Source: Paraburkholderia tuberum STM678 (GTDB lineage Bacteria; Pseudomonadota; Gammaproteobacteria; Burkholderiales; Burkholderiaceae). From it: a stretch of DNA of 41,993 nt. How positions within the stretch are numbered: position 1 is the stretch's first letter; every line of letters begins with the position of its first letter. The position numbers and the translations under genes are program-made. Under the pieces are notes generated by a model. That model ran no database searches, was not told the origin of the DNA, and saw only the letters and a list, made by a program, of their open reading frames with translations. Below, in pieces: positions 1 to 8,090 of the stretch. The stretch spans positions 1 through 41,993 of the forward strand of contig NZ_CADFGP010000055.1 in NCBI RefSeq assembly GCF_902833905.1. The letters run 5' to 3'.

Positions 1-1
1 C

Positions 2-76
2 AACTGGAAATTGAAGGATGAAGTCTGGCTCAATCCGGAGCGCATGCAACCGGAAGAACTAAAGCAGTGCGCATGA
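2..76 (+). CDS. C-terminal end of an unidentified protein
   Basis: Reading from base 2, an open frame of 24 codons runs to a TGA at 74-76 and ends in the residues PEELKQCA. It is probably the 3' end of a gene that begins outside the window on the same strand as the following glycosyltransferase. The fragment is too short to assign a family. Given the neighbours, a polysaccharide biosynthesis function is possible, but that rests on context alone. The following 225 bases (77-301) contain no gene that I can support. Confidence 0.35.
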   Translation, partial: NWKLKDEVWLNPERMQPEELKQCA

Positions 77-301
77 GGTGACGCGACAAGTACGTTGACA
101 ACCGCCGATCTCGATGTCCGAGGGCCGCATGAGCGTCATATGAGCCTTGCACAAGGGCTTTTCTCAGGAAGCCGTCGGACCGGCCAAATACCTGCCTTAA
201 TCAGTCACGAACGGCACCAGCAAGCTCGCGCAATCTAAATTCAAACCGAGCGCGAGAACCTTTTTCGAGCGCTGCAATCGTTATATAGATGGCCAAGAAA
301 C

Positions 302-1582
302 GTGGAGCGAGGAGTGACGAATTCAAACGGTTCCTTGGAACGGCCTATTCGCATGGTCGCGTTTATAGACTATGAACATACCTCTGGTGGGGGTTATCAG
401 CAGGCGAAGAATGCTGCCTTGCTGCTAAAGAGTCTTCCGCCGGAACTTTGCGCGGTTGAGTTTGTGACGACGCGGCGATCCACCATCGATGATCTGCGAC
501 GCAGCGGCATTGAGCCTATTTTTTTCCCGGTGCCCCGCTTGCGCGGACTGGCGGCGAGACTCGGTTCAATATATAGCCGCGGAGGCCCGCGCGCGTTTCT
601 GCGGAAACCGGGCAAGATGGCTTCGGTGGACCGCTTGCTTTCGGTGATGCGCGCGGACATTGCGTACTTCACAACGCCGTCCAACCTCGCACTGGCGATT
701 GATCGATTCAACTACCTGTTCACCGTTTGGGATCTGTCCCACCGCGACGACGTCGAGTTTCCCGAAGTCCGGATCAAGCACGAATTCGAGCGTCGCGAAT
801 TTCTGTACGGATCTGCCTTGAAGAAGGCCTGCGGCATCTTCGTCGATTCGCAGGCCGGCCGCGAGAAGGTTGTCAGGCGATATGGAGTAGACAGCGAACG
901 CGTGCATTTGATGCCATTCTCGCCAGCCCGCGCGACAGTGCTTTCCGAGGAGGCGTACGTGGAGCACTTCGTCGATGTCAAGACGAAGTACAAAATTCCG
1001 CGCGATCTGAAATACGTCTACTATCCCGCGCAGTTCTGGTCGCACAAGAACCATGTGTTTCTGTTGAAGGGACTGCACGCGCTGGAGTCCCGCTATGGCA
1101 TCCATGTAGGTGCGGTCTTCACAGGAAGCGATTTCGGCAACATGAGATACGTGCGTTCGGTCGCCGCCGATCTCGGTCTGGGCGAGCGTGTGTTCTTTCT
1201 CGGTTTCGTTCCGGACGGCGACGTGCCTTACTTGTATCGCGAGTCGATCGCGTTAGTGATGCCCACATATTTCGGCCCGACCAATCTGCCGCCACTCGAG
1301 GCGTTCAGTCTGGGCGTACCGGTCCTTTACCCGGACCTCGAGGCGCTGCGCGAGCAAGTCGGCGACGCGGGACTGCTGGTCGATCTGGCTCGGCCCGACA
1401 GCATGGCGGAGGCGCTTTTCAGTCTGATCGACCAGCCTGCATTGCGCCAGTTGATGATCGAGCGCGGCACGCGGCGTCTTGCGAGCAACGATGACGCAGC
1501 CCGCTTGTCGACGCTAGCGCGGGTGCTCGAACGATATCGCACCCGTGCGGTGTGTTGGGGAGAGGAAGTCTGGATGAATTAG
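302..1582 (+). CDS. glycosyltransferase, GT4/GT1 (GT-B fold) type
   Basis: A 426-residue protein with the layout of a GT-B glycosyltransferase that moves a sugar from a nucleotide donor to a growing surface polysaccharide on the cytoplasmic side. The N-terminal half starts with MVAFIDYEHTSGGGYQQA, which resembles the acceptor-domain glycine-rich loop. The C-terminal donor domain shows YYPAQFWSHKNH and then PTYFGPTNLPPLEAFSLGVP, the E-x7-E-like nucleotide-sugar motif of GT4 enzymes. GTG at 302 gives the longest reading but has a weak ribosome site. GTG at 314 and ATG at 353 are alternatives, and ATG 353 would begin right at the Rossmann strand. The fcl remnant and manC downstream suggest an exopolysaccharide cluster using GDP-mannose or GDP-fucose. 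The exact sugar and acceptor cannot be read from the sequence. Confidence 0.82.
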   Translation: MERGVTNSNGSLERPIRMVAFIDYEHTSGGGYQQAKNAALLLKSLPPELCAVEFVTTRRSTIDDLRRSGIEPIFFPVPRLRGLAARLGSIYSRGGPRAFLRKPGKMASVDRLLSVMRADIAYFTTPSNLALAIDRFNYLFTVWDLSHRDDVEFPEVRIKHEFERREFLYGSALKKACGIFVDSQAGREKVVRRYGVDSERVHLMPFSPARATVLSEEAYVEHFVDVKTKYKIPRDLKYVYYPAQFWSHKNHVFLLKGLHALESRYGIHVGAVFTGSDFGNMRYVRSVAADLGLGERVFFLGFVPDGDVPYLYRESIALVMPTYFGPTNLPPLEAFSLGVPVLYPDLEALREQVGDAGLLVDLARPDSMAEALFSLIDQPALRQLMIERGTRRLASNDDAARLSTLARVLERYRTRAVCWGEEVWMN

Positions 1583-1878
1583 AGTACGGTAAGGTCATAG
1601 ACGAGACGGGCAAGATCCGCGATTGCAGTGTCCCCGTCCGTATCCGATATTGAACACGCCTTCGGCCCCGTCGGCGTCGAGCAAGGCCAGTGCGGCGGAC
1701 TCGGGGTCGTCGACGTGCAGGAACTCCCGCTTCGGAGAGCCGGAGCTCCAGACGGAAATCGACTGAACCCCGTTGAGCTTTGCCTCGTGTGCCGTACCTT
1801 TATGGGCTGCGGGCAACACTTTGGATAAGTGCATGATGAACCAAAGAAGAGCAGATCAGGTGGTGCGTGTGAGACCAC
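1579..1878 (-). pseudogene. fcl: remnant of GDP-L-fucose synthase
   Basis: On the minus strand two frames carry separate pieces of GDP-L-fucose synthase (GDP-4-keto-6-deoxymannose epimerase/reductase). One frame reads LLFFGSSCTYPKCCPQPIK, matching the SSCIYP substrate loop of the family. The other reads HEAKLNGVQSISVWSSGSP followed by KREFLHVDDPESAALALLD and GVFNIGYGRG. The first frame then resumes with IADLARLVYDLTVL. The order is right, but the segment carrying the catalytic YxxxK and about 90 residues around it are gone, both ends are missing, and the frame changes twice. This is a dead fragment, antisense to its neighbours. The rest of 1583-2111 holds nothing else I can support. Confidence 0.8.
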
Positions 1879-2111
1879 CTTGTACCGCGAGACTCGCTTC
1901 AGCCAACGTCATGGCATATTCGGTCAACCCGTCTAGTGACCCTGGAACTGCTCCTATGCTTGCAGACGCGTGAGGTCGTTCTCTCTTCATCAAGCAGGGC
2001 CCCTAGGTGGGAGAGCAGGAGAAAGTGCGCTTCACGGCGAACCGATAACCGATGAATCGGATTGGCGATGCCGGGAAGTACGTGTTCGACGCAAGAGCAG
2101 AGGGGTGGATG

Positions 2112-3626
2112 ATGGAAGACGCGGTGAGTTCTGAAGACGCAATGGCAGCGGCGATCGCAGAAGCGTCGCTCGGGCACGCCTGTCGGCGCATCGTCCCGGT
2201 CATTCTCGCAGGCGGATCGGGCACGCGCCTCTGGCCGATGTCGCGTGAGCAGTTTCCAAAGCAGTTGATCGATGTGGTCGGACGGGATTCATTGCTGCAG
2301 GCTACCGTCACACGGATGGAGGGTTTCGTCGGCGGCTTCGACGTCGACACTCAGCCGATTATCGTGTGTGGGGAGGAACACCGGTTCCAGACAGAAGAGC
2401 AGGTGCGGGCGTGCGGCGTCTGCGCGAAGATTATCGTCGAGCCTGCGCGGCGCGATACGGCGCCGGCGCTCACGCTCGCGGCGCTCGCAGCCGTTAATCA
2501 GGATGACGACGCGATCATGGTGGTGATGCCGTCTGACCATTCCATCTCAGACATTCCGGCGCTGCATCGTGCGATCGCAATTGCCGCTGAATATGCCGAA
2601 CACTCCATGATCGTGACGCTCGGCGTTGCGCCCACACGGCCGGATACCGGCTTTGGCTACATCCGAATCGGCGACGCCCTCGAAAACGGCGCACATCTGA
2701 TCGACCGCTTCGTCGAAAAGCCCACGACCGAACTCGCCGCGCAGTACGTCGCTGCAGGCACCTACTGGTGGAACAGCGGCATCTTCATCGTGCGAGCGGG
2801 CGTGTGGCTCGAAGCGCTAGCCAAGCTCAACGGCGACATGCATGCGGCCTGCACCGCGGCGTTCGCGGAAGGCAAGGCGGACGACAACTTCATTCGTCCT
2901 TGCCCGTTTCAGTTCGGCCGTGTGCCAGCGGATTCCATCGACTATGCGGTAATGGAGCACATTGGCGCGGCCGGCTCGCCTTGCAAAGGCGTGGTCGTGC
3001 CATTGGCGGCGGGATGGTCGGACCTTGGATCCTGGGATGCCGTGTGGGAAGCGATGGAGAAGGACGGGCTCGGCAACGTCGCGAGCGGGCGTGTCGTTTT
3101 CGAAGGCGCGACCTCGAGCTATGTGCGCGCCGAGGGCGGGCGGCTGGTTGCATGCGTTGGCACCTCCAACGTAGTCGTCGTCGACACGGACGACGCCGTG
3201 CTCGTCGCCGACCGCTCACACGCGCAGGACATCAAGACGCTGGTGGCGCGCTTTCGCGAGCAGCGCGCGCCTGAAGCCGAGACGCACCGGAAGGTGCGCC
3301 GTCCGTGGGGCTTCTACGATGCGATCGAGCGCGGCGAGCGGTTTCAGGTGAAGCGCATCGTGGTTGCGCCAGGCGCTCGCCTGTCATTGCAGATGCACCA
3401 CCATCGCGCCGAGCACTGGGTCGTCGTGCGCGGCACCGCGCTCGTGACACGGGGCGAGGACCAGTTTCTTCTTTCAGAAAATCAATCGACCTTCATTCCG
3501 CTCGGCGTGCAGCATCGGTTGGAGAATCCCGGCAAAGTGCAGCTCGAAATCATCGAGGTTCAATCGGGCAGTTATCTCGGCGAGGACGATATTGTGCGCC
3601 TGGACGACTGCTACGGCCGAATTTGA
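2112..3626 (+). CDS. manC: mannose-1-phosphate guanylyltransferase / mannose-6-phosphate isomerase
   Basis: A 504-residue bifunctional enzyme of GDP-mannose synthesis: it joins mannose-1-phosphate to GTP, and its C-terminal cupin domain is the isomerase part. Seen in sequence: the nucleotidyltransferase signature LAGGSGTRLWPMSREQFPKQ near the N terminus, FVEKPT and YWWNSGIF in the middle, WSDLGSWDAVWE, and the C-terminal type II phosphomannose isomerase cupin with RPWGFYD, QMHHHRAEHW and PLGVQHRLEN. The length fits the family (about 470-520). I chose ATG 2112 because AGAGGGG lies about six bases upstream. An upstream ATG at 2052 is in frame but adds residues unlike the family. It would feed GDP-mannose into the exopolysaccharide pathway represented by the glycosyltransferase upstream. 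Confidence 0.93.
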   Translation: MEDAVSSEDAMAAAIAEASLGHACRRIVPVILAGGSGTRLWPMSREQFPKQLIDVVGRDSLLQATVTRMEGFVGGFDVDTQPIIVCGEEHRFQTEEQVRACGVCAKIIVEPARRDTAPALTLAALAAVNQDDDAIMVVMPSDHSISDIPALHRAIAIAAEYAEHSMIVTLGVAPTRPDTGFGYIRIGDALENGAHLIDRFVEKPTTELAAQYVAAGTYWWNSGIFIVRAGVWLEALAKLNGDMHAACTAAFAEGKADDNFIRPCPFQFGRVPADSIDYAVMEHIGAAGSPCKGVVVPLAAGWSDLGSWDAVWEAMEKDGLGNVASGRVVFEGATSSYVRAEGGRLVACVGTSNVVVVDTDDAVLVADRSHAQDIKTLVARFREQRAPEAETHRKVRRPWGFYDAIERGERFQVKRIVVAPGARLSLQMHHHRAEHWVVVRGTALVTRGEDQFLLSENQSTFIPLGVQHRLENPGKVQLEIIEVQSGSYLGEDDIVRLDDCYGRI

Positions 3627-3931
3627 CCCTCGGTTGATGCGCACGTGAGACACCAACGTCTCGCCAACTTCTATCCGCCGGTGTCATGCCGGCCTCATCC
3701 TTTATGCGCGCTGCGCCGGACACTGCGATCCGGGAGATGTGCCCCATCTGATTATCGGTTACGTTCAGCAACCGTCGGCCCTCCGGGCACATCACACTCC
3801 AACCTCGCGAATGTCGAACTGCGTGCCATCCGGCTGGTTTCGGCTTCAGCCCTGAATCAGCGGGAGCCTGAGCAAAGCGTCGACCTTTCTGACGACGCTC
3901 CCGGCGTTGGCCAGCGCCTTTGAGGCCGATT
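3627..3931. other. intergenic stretch with a possible insertion-sequence-derived remnant
   Basis: This convergent interval between manC and the IclR gene has no start-supported gene. On the minus strand one frame stays open through it and reads stretches such as GWHAVRHSRGWSVMCPEG and then NQMGHISRIAVSGAARI. These recall junk-like tails seen beside Burkholderia insertion sequences. I cannot identify an element, a transposase motif or terminal inverted repeats. A weak stem (GAGAC/GTCTC, 3647-3662) follows the manC stop but has no T-run. Confidence 0.25.
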
Positions 3932-4720
3932 TCACCGACGTGCCGTACCCGGCGGCCGTCCAGTTTCCCCTTGATGCCCAAGCGCACGCGACAGATTGCC
4001 CACCTCGCGCTTGAGCAACTCCGCGAACTGCGCGACGCGCTCATCGGTTACGCGCACGCTCGGCCCGAAGATGCACACCGAACCTGCCACCTGGTTCGCG
4101 CCGTTGAAGAACGGCGCGGCTACCGCGACTGCGCCGGCGATCAGCTCGTGATGGCTGGTACCGAAGCCTCGTGCGCGGACCGCGTCGAGATCGGCGGCTA
4201 GCGCCGCGACGTCCTGATCCGGATCGGTCAGATAGCGCCGCAGATCGTCCTCCGACAGCGGCATCTGCGAAAGAATCGTGCGGCCGCTCGCGCCGAGCAC
4301 GAGCTTCTCGCGATAGCCGACCCCGCGCCGGAAACTCAGCGGCTGCGGACTTTCCAGTTCGGCCACGCAGATCCGGTACGTCCCCTCCGGCACGAACAAC
4401 GCGACCGTCTCCGATGTCGCTTCCCAAAGCGCGCGCAGCATCGGCTGCGCGAGCTGCGCGATCGTATTGTTCGCCATCCACGCGTGCGCGAGTTGCGCGA
4501 CCGAACTGCCGAGCCTGAAGCGTTGCGGCTCGCCCGACGAGGCGAGAAAGCCGTTCTGTTCGAGCGTATTCAGCAGGCGGTACAGCGTCGGTCGGCTCAG
4601 GTCCACGCGGGTCAGCAGCTCCGCGACGGTCAATTCTTTGTCCCCGGGTCGGAACGCCAGAAGAATTTCTAGCGCCCGTTCGACTGCCCGCACATTTTCG
4701 TGCGGCTTTTTTTCTTCCAT
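3932..4720 (-). CDS. IclR-family transcriptional regulator
   Basis: A 262-residue DNA-binding regulator. Residues 9-70 form the IclR winged helix-turn-helix (RAVERALEILLAF, LTVAELLTRVDLSRPTLYRL). The remainder is the IclR effector domain, ending with a GSVCIFGPSVRVTDERV motif typical of the ligand-binding GAF-like fold. ATG at 4718-4720 is preceded by AGAAAGGA about eight bases upstream. It is transcribed divergently from the Rieske oxygenase operon, the standard arrangement for IclR proteins that control aromatic catabolism (PcaR, PobR and OphR types). The 36-bp dyad at 4807-4842 over the operon promoter is its likely target. The effector is presumably the aromatic substrate or a catabolite, which is inference. 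Confidence 0.92.
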   Translation of the reverse strand: MEEKKPHENVRAVERALEILLAFRPGDKELTVAELLTRVDLSRPTLYRLLNTLEQNGFLASSGEPQRFRLGSSVAQLAHAWMANNTIAQLAQPMLRALWEATSETVALFVPEGTYRICVAELESPQPLSFRRGVGYREKLVLGASGRTILSQMPLSEDDLRRYLTDPDQDVAALAADLDAVRARGFGTSHHELIAGAVAVAAPFFNGANQVAGSVCIFGPSVRVTDERVAQFAELLKREVGNLSRALGHQGETGRPPGTARR

Positions 4721-4789
4721 TTGAAATTTCCTTTCTGCGGCGGTCCGCGTCGATTGCACATTGTAGTGAAAGTCCCTAGCCGCAAGAAC

Positions 4790-4817
4790 TTGACGTCGAT
4801 CAATCTGTCCGTACAAT
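4790..4817 (+). promoter_or_regulatory. sigma-70 promoter of the Rieske oxygenase operon
   Basis: TTGACG at 4790-4795 and TACAAT at 4812-4817 are separated by 16 bases, a close match to the sigma-70 consensus. They lie 45 bases upstream of the oxygenase start, which has a GGAGGA ribosome site. The -10 box lies inside the left arm of the dyad at 4807-4842, so a protein bound there should block or remodel polymerase binding. Confidence 0.65.
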
Positions 4818-4842
4818 GAGACTACATTCTCATACAACGGAC
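4807..4842. promoter_or_regulatory. 36-bp dyad, candidate IclR-regulator operator
   Basis: The arms are GTCCGT-ACA-ATGAGA and TCTCAT-ACA-ACGGAC, around the spacer CTACAT. Twelve of 15 arm positions pair as an inverted repeat. The three mismatches fall in the two ACA blocks, which are identical in direct orientation rather than complementary. The site overlaps the operon -10 element and the expected transcription start. Its position between a divergent IclR gene and the operon, its length and its nested symmetry fit an IclR tetramer operator. Binding is not shown by sequence. Confidence 0.6.
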
Positions 4843-4861
4843 AACAGGATTCGGAGGAATG

Positions 4862-6136
4862 ATGGACAAGAACATGTCGGAAACTCTGGTTCGCACTGGC
4901 CCAGGCACGGCGATGGGCAATCTGATGCGCCGCTACTGGGTGCCGGTGCTCCTCGCCAGCGAAATCGCAGAGCCTGATTGCCCGCCGGTTCGCGTGCAGA
5001 TCCTCGGCGAAAAGCTGCTCGCTTTTCGCGATTCCGACGGCCAGCCGGCGCTGATCGACGAGTTCTGCTCGCACCGCGGCGTGTCGCTGTACTTCGGCCG
5101 CAATGAAGAGAACGGCATCCGCTGCTCGTATCACGGTCTGAAATTCGACCGCAACGGCAACTGCGTGGAAGTGCCGTCCGCGCCGCAGGCGTGCAAGCAC
5201 ATGGGCATCACCGCGTATCCGTGCATCGAACGCGCGGGCATCGTGTGGGCGTACATGGGGCCGAAGGACCGCCAGCCGGCGCCGCCGGATCTCGAGTGGT
5301 GCAATCTGCCGGAGAGCCACGTGTTCGTCTCGAAGCGGCTGCAGGAATCGAACTACCTGCAGGCGATGGAAGGCGGCATCGACACGAGTCACGTGTCGTA
5401 TGTACACCGCTACGAAGTCGACGAGGACCCGATGCACCAGGGCACGAAGGCACTCGACTACATCAAGGCGGACGGCAACGTGATCTTCGAGATCGAGAAG
5501 CAGCCGTTCGGCCTCACGCTGTTCGGCCGCCGCAACGGCGAGCCGGATTCGTACTACTGGCGCGTCACGCAGTGGCTGTTCCCGTGGTACACGCTGATCC
5601 CGCCGTTCGGCGATCACTCGCTCGCGGGCCACGTATGGGTGCCGATCGACGATCACACCTGCTGGGCGTGGAGCATCAACTTCCGCCCGGACCGTCCGCT
5701 CGACGAGCAGGAACTGGCCGACCTGAACGCCGGCAAGGGCATTCATTGTGAGTACGAGGAGGGTGGCACGTTCCGGCCGAAAGCGAACAAGGACAACGAC
5801 TACCTGATCGACCGCCAGGCTCAGAAGGAAAAGCGCGCGTACTCGGGCGTGTTCGGCTTCGCGATGCAGGACGCGTCGCTGCAGGAAAGCATGGGTCCGA
5901 TCCAGGATCACAGCAAGGAAAAGCTGCTGCCGACCGACCGCGCGATCGTGATGGCGCGCCGCATGATGTACGAGGCGGCAACGGCGCTGGTGCCCGACAC
6001 CGATCCGCCCGCGATCGACGCCGACCAGCAGCGCGTACGTGCTGCCGGCGTGCTGCTGCCGCGCGATCAGAAGCCTCAGGAATGGGCGGTGATCCATCTG
6101 CACGACGGCAAGGACCAGCCGATCTACTCGATCTGA
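4862..6136 (+). CDS. Rieske 2Fe-2S aromatic ring-hydroxylating oxygenase, phthalate-dioxygenase type (oxygenase component)
   Basis: A 424-residue oxygenase subunit that would add molecular oxygen to an aromatic or related acid using electrons from the reductase encoded downstream. The Rieske cluster ligands are C69-S-H71 and C88-S-Y-H91. The mononuclear iron site shows GGIDTSH177VSYVH182, with a C-terminal carboxylate at D337 in MQDASLQESMGPIQD. This last motif is characteristic of the phthalate 4,5-dioxygenase (OphA2/Pht3) lineage, which has a single oxygenase subunit type. GGAGGA lies just before tandem ATGs at 4859 and 4862, and I prefer 4862 for spacing. It is the first gene of an operon with an SDR, a reductase, an MFS transporter and a porin. 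The substrate is unknown, since the lineage also includes demethylases and hydroxylases of many aromatics. Confidence 0.93.
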   Translation: MDKNMSETLVRTGPGTAMGNLMRRYWVPVLLASEIAEPDCPPVRVQILGEKLLAFRDSDGQPALIDEFCSHRGVSLYFGRNEENGIRCSYHGLKFDRNGNCVEVPSAPQACKHMGITAYPCIERAGIVWAYMGPKDRQPAPPDLEWCNLPESHVFVSKRLQESNYLQAMEGGIDTSHVSYVHRYEVDEDPMHQGTKALDYIKADGNVIFEIEKQPFGLTLFGRRNGEPDSYYWRVTQWLFPWYTLIPPFGDHSLAGHVWVPIDDHTCWAWSINFRPDRPLDEQELADLNAGKGIHCEYEEGGTFRPKANKDNDYLIDRQAQKEKRAYSGVFGFAMQDASLQESMGPIQDHSKEKLLPTDRAIVMARRMMYEAATALVPDTDPPAIDADQQRVRAAGVLLPRDQKPQEWAVIHLHDGKDQPIYSI

Positions 6137-6146
6137 TGCACGGCGG

Positions 6147-6166
6147 AGCCGGACTTCGGTCCGGCT
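6147..6166 (+). promoter_or_regulatory. intercistronic hairpin with a UUCG tetraloop
   Basis: AGCCGGAC-TTCG-GTCCGGCT forms a perfect 8-bp stem closed by the extra-stable C(UUCG)G loop, starting ten bases after the oxygenase stop. No T-run follows, so it is more likely an mRNA-stability or processing element protecting the oxygenase message than a full terminator. Confidence 0.6.
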
Positions 6167-6210
6167 GCGCGTGTCGTCTGGTCCGACTGGACCTTCTGCC
6201 CATTCCGCAA

Positions 6211-6233
6211 AAGGAGGCCGGCTGCGCGCCGGC
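6211..6233 (+). promoter_or_regulatory. ribosome site separated from its start by a hairpin
   Basis: AAGGAGG at 6211-6217 is a near-perfect Shine-Dalgarno but sits 21 bases from the in-frame ATG at 6239. The gap holds GCCGGC-TGCGC-GCCGGC (6217-6233), a perfect 6-bp hairpin. If it folds, the effective spacing drops to about five bases. An out-of-frame ATG at 6234 lies between them. Confidence 0.5.
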
Positions 6234-6238
6234 ATGCA

Positions 6239-7021
6239 ATGCAGCAACGTAAAAGACTCGAGGACAAGGTCGCGCTGATCACCGGCGGCGGAGGCGGCAT
6301 CGGTGCCGCGACCGCGCGCGTGTTCTGCGCGGAGGGCGCCGCGGTGGTGCTCGTCGATGCGAACCCGGAGGCGCTCACGCGCGTCGCCGACGAACTGAAG
6401 GCGGCTGATCCGTCCGCGCGTGTCGAGACGTTCGCGGCCGACGTGTCTCACGACGCCGATGCGGTGCGCGCGGCGCAACTCGCCGCCGATTCGTTCGGCC
6501 GGCTCGACGTGCTGGTGAACAACGCGGCGATGCGCAACTACAGCGCGCTCGCCGACGCGACGCCGGCCGAGTGGCAGGCGATGGTGTCGGTCAATCTGGT
6601 CGGCACATCCAACTATTGCAGGGCAGCGCTGCCGTTCCTGCGTCGCGCGGGCCGCGCGAGCATCGTCAACGTGTCGTCGTGCTACGCGGTGACCGGCCGC
6701 AAGGGCATGGGCCTGTACGACGCGACCAAGGCCGGCATGCTCGCGATGACCCGCACGCTCGCGTTCGAGGAGACCGCGAACGGCGTGCGCGTGAACGCGG
6801 TGTGCCCGGGTTCGACGCTGACCGAATTCCACATGAACCGGGCCATTGCATCGGGTAAAAGCGTCGAAGTGCTGAAGACGCAACGCCAGGACACGTCGTT
6901 GATCGGCCGTTGGGCGTCGCCCGAAGAGATCGCATGGCCGATCCTGTGGTTCGCGAGCGACGAGGCTTCGTACATAACCGGCACGACGCTGATGGTCGAC
7001 GGCGGCCTGTCGGCGATGTGA
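6239..7021 (+). CDS. short-chain dehydrogenase/reductase (SDR), probable diol dehydrogenase of the operon
   Basis: A 260-residue classical SDR using NAD(P). The cofactor-binding glycine motif is TGGGGGIG near residues 16-23, followed by NNAA. The catalytic serine lies in VNVSSCYAVTG and the YxxxK motif is YDATK. The C terminus VDGGLSAM is typical. Placed between the Rieske oxygenase and its reductase, it most likely oxidises the cis-dihydrodiol or alcohol made by the oxygenase. That role is inferred from the operon, and classical SDRs are functionally diverse. Start ATG 6239 fits the family N terminus. The gene ends 14 bases before the reductase. Confidence 0.9.
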   Translation: MQQRKRLEDKVALITGGGGGIGAATARVFCAEGAAVVLVDANPEALTRVADELKAADPSARVETFAADVSHDADAVRAAQLAADSFGRLDVLVNNAAMRNYSALADATPAEWQAMVSVNLVGTSNYCRAALPFLRRAGRASIVNVSSCYAVTGRKGMGLYDATKAGMLAMTRTLAFEETANGVRVNAVCPGSTLTEFHMNRAIASGKSVEVLKTQRQDTSLIGRWASPEEIAWPILWFASDEASYITGTTLMVDGGLSAM

Positions 7022-7035
7022 GCGGAGGAGGTGGC

Positions 7036-7998
7036 ATGAACATGACCGATTCCACGCTGATGGTGCGTGTCGCCGCACGACGCGACGAAGCCGACGGGAT
7101 TGCCGGCTTCGAGTTCGTCGACATCGACGGCCGCGACCTGCCGCCGTTCGAGGCGGGCGCGCACATCGACGTCTACGTGCCCGGTGGGCCGGTGCGGCAG
7201 TACTCGCTGTGCAACGCGTCTCGCGAGCGTCACCGGTATCAGATCGCGGTGTTGCGCGCCGCCGATTCGCGCGGCGGATCGCAGCGCATGCACGACGCGG
7301 TGAGCGAAGGCGACGCGATTCGTATCGGCGTGCCACGCAATCACTTTCCGCTCGCCCGGCATGACGCGAAGCCGCTATTGCTCGCGGGCGGCATTGGCGT
7401 GACGCCGATTCTCTGCATGGCGGAGCAGCTGGCGGCAATGGGCGCGGCGTTCGAAATGCGTTACTGCGCGCGCTCGAAGAGCCGTGCGGCGTTCGTCGAG
7501 CGAATCGCCGCGTCGTCGTGGGCGGACAACGTGCAATACCACTTCGACGACGCGCACGGCATGCTCGATCTGAATGCACTGCTGACGGACGCCGGCGCGG
7601 ACCGGCATCTATATGTGTGCGGTCCGCAGGGCTTCATGAACGCGGTGCTCGACACGGCCCGCTCGCTCGGCTGGCGTGACGAGCGTCTGCATTACGAATA
7701 CTTCGCGGCGGCGCAGCCGTCGGGTGATGGCGCGTCGTTCGACGTGCGGCTCGCGCGCTCGGACCGCGTCGTGTCGATTGCGGCCGATTGCACGGTCACC
7801 CAGGCGCTCGCGGCGGCGGGCGTCGACGTGCCGGTGTCGTGCGAGCAGGGCATTTGCGGCACCTGCGTCACGCGGGTGCTCGAAGGCGAACCTGACCACC
7901 GCGACCTGTTCCTGTCGCCAGAAGAGCAGGCCCGCAACGATCAGTTCCTGCCGTGCTGTTCACGCGCGAAGTCGAGGGTGCTCGTGCTCGATCTGTAA
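7036..7998 (+). CDS. phthalate-dioxygenase-reductase-type oxidoreductase (FMN/NAD plus 2Fe-2S)
   Basis: A 320-residue electron-transfer partner of the oxygenase. In order it has a flavin-binding barrel (RQYSLCN, residues about 54-60), an NAD-binding domain (LLLAGGIGVTPI and YVCGPQGFM) and a C-terminal plant-type ferredoxin domain with cluster ligands in SCEQGICGTC and a last Cys in FLPCCSRA. This order (flavin, NAD, ferredoxin last) defines the PDR/VanB class that serves phthalate-dioxygenase-type oxygenases. GGAGGAGG precedes ATG 7036. It sits 14 bases after the SDR stop in the same operon and should pass electrons from NADH to the Rieske centre. Confidence 0.94.
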   Translation: MNMTDSTLMVRVAARRDEADGIAGFEFVDIDGRDLPPFEAGAHIDVYVPGGPVRQYSLCNASRERHRYQIAVLRAADSRGGSQRMHDAVSEGDAIRIGVPRNHFPLARHDAKPLLLAGGIGVTPILCMAEQLAAMGAAFEMRYCARSKSRAAFVERIAASSWADNVQYHFDDAHGMLDLNALLTDAGADRHLYVCGPQGFMNAVLDTARSLGWRDERLHYEYFAAAQPSGDGASFDVRLARSDRVVSIAADCTVTQALAAAGVDVPVSCEQGICGTCVTRVLEGEPDHRDLFLSPEEQARNDQFLPCCSRAKSRVLVLDL

Positions 7999-8090
7999 CC
8001 GTAATCGCCGGCCCGGCCGCCAGGCGCGGTCGGCGCCATCCATCAGAAAGAAAACGGGCGGCCGATGGCACGCCCGGCATCGGAGGAGTC

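Noticed and set aside
1628..1973. Small plus-strand frames between the glycosyltransferase and manC
   Set aside because: They are antisense to or overlap the fcl remnant and have no features of real proteins.
3932..7579. A 1215-codon minus-strand open frame spanning iclR, the oxygenase, the SDR and the reductase
   Set aside because: Only its last 262 codons are the IclR gene. The rest is an Arg-rich shadow antisense to well-supported genes, caused by GC-rich codon bias.
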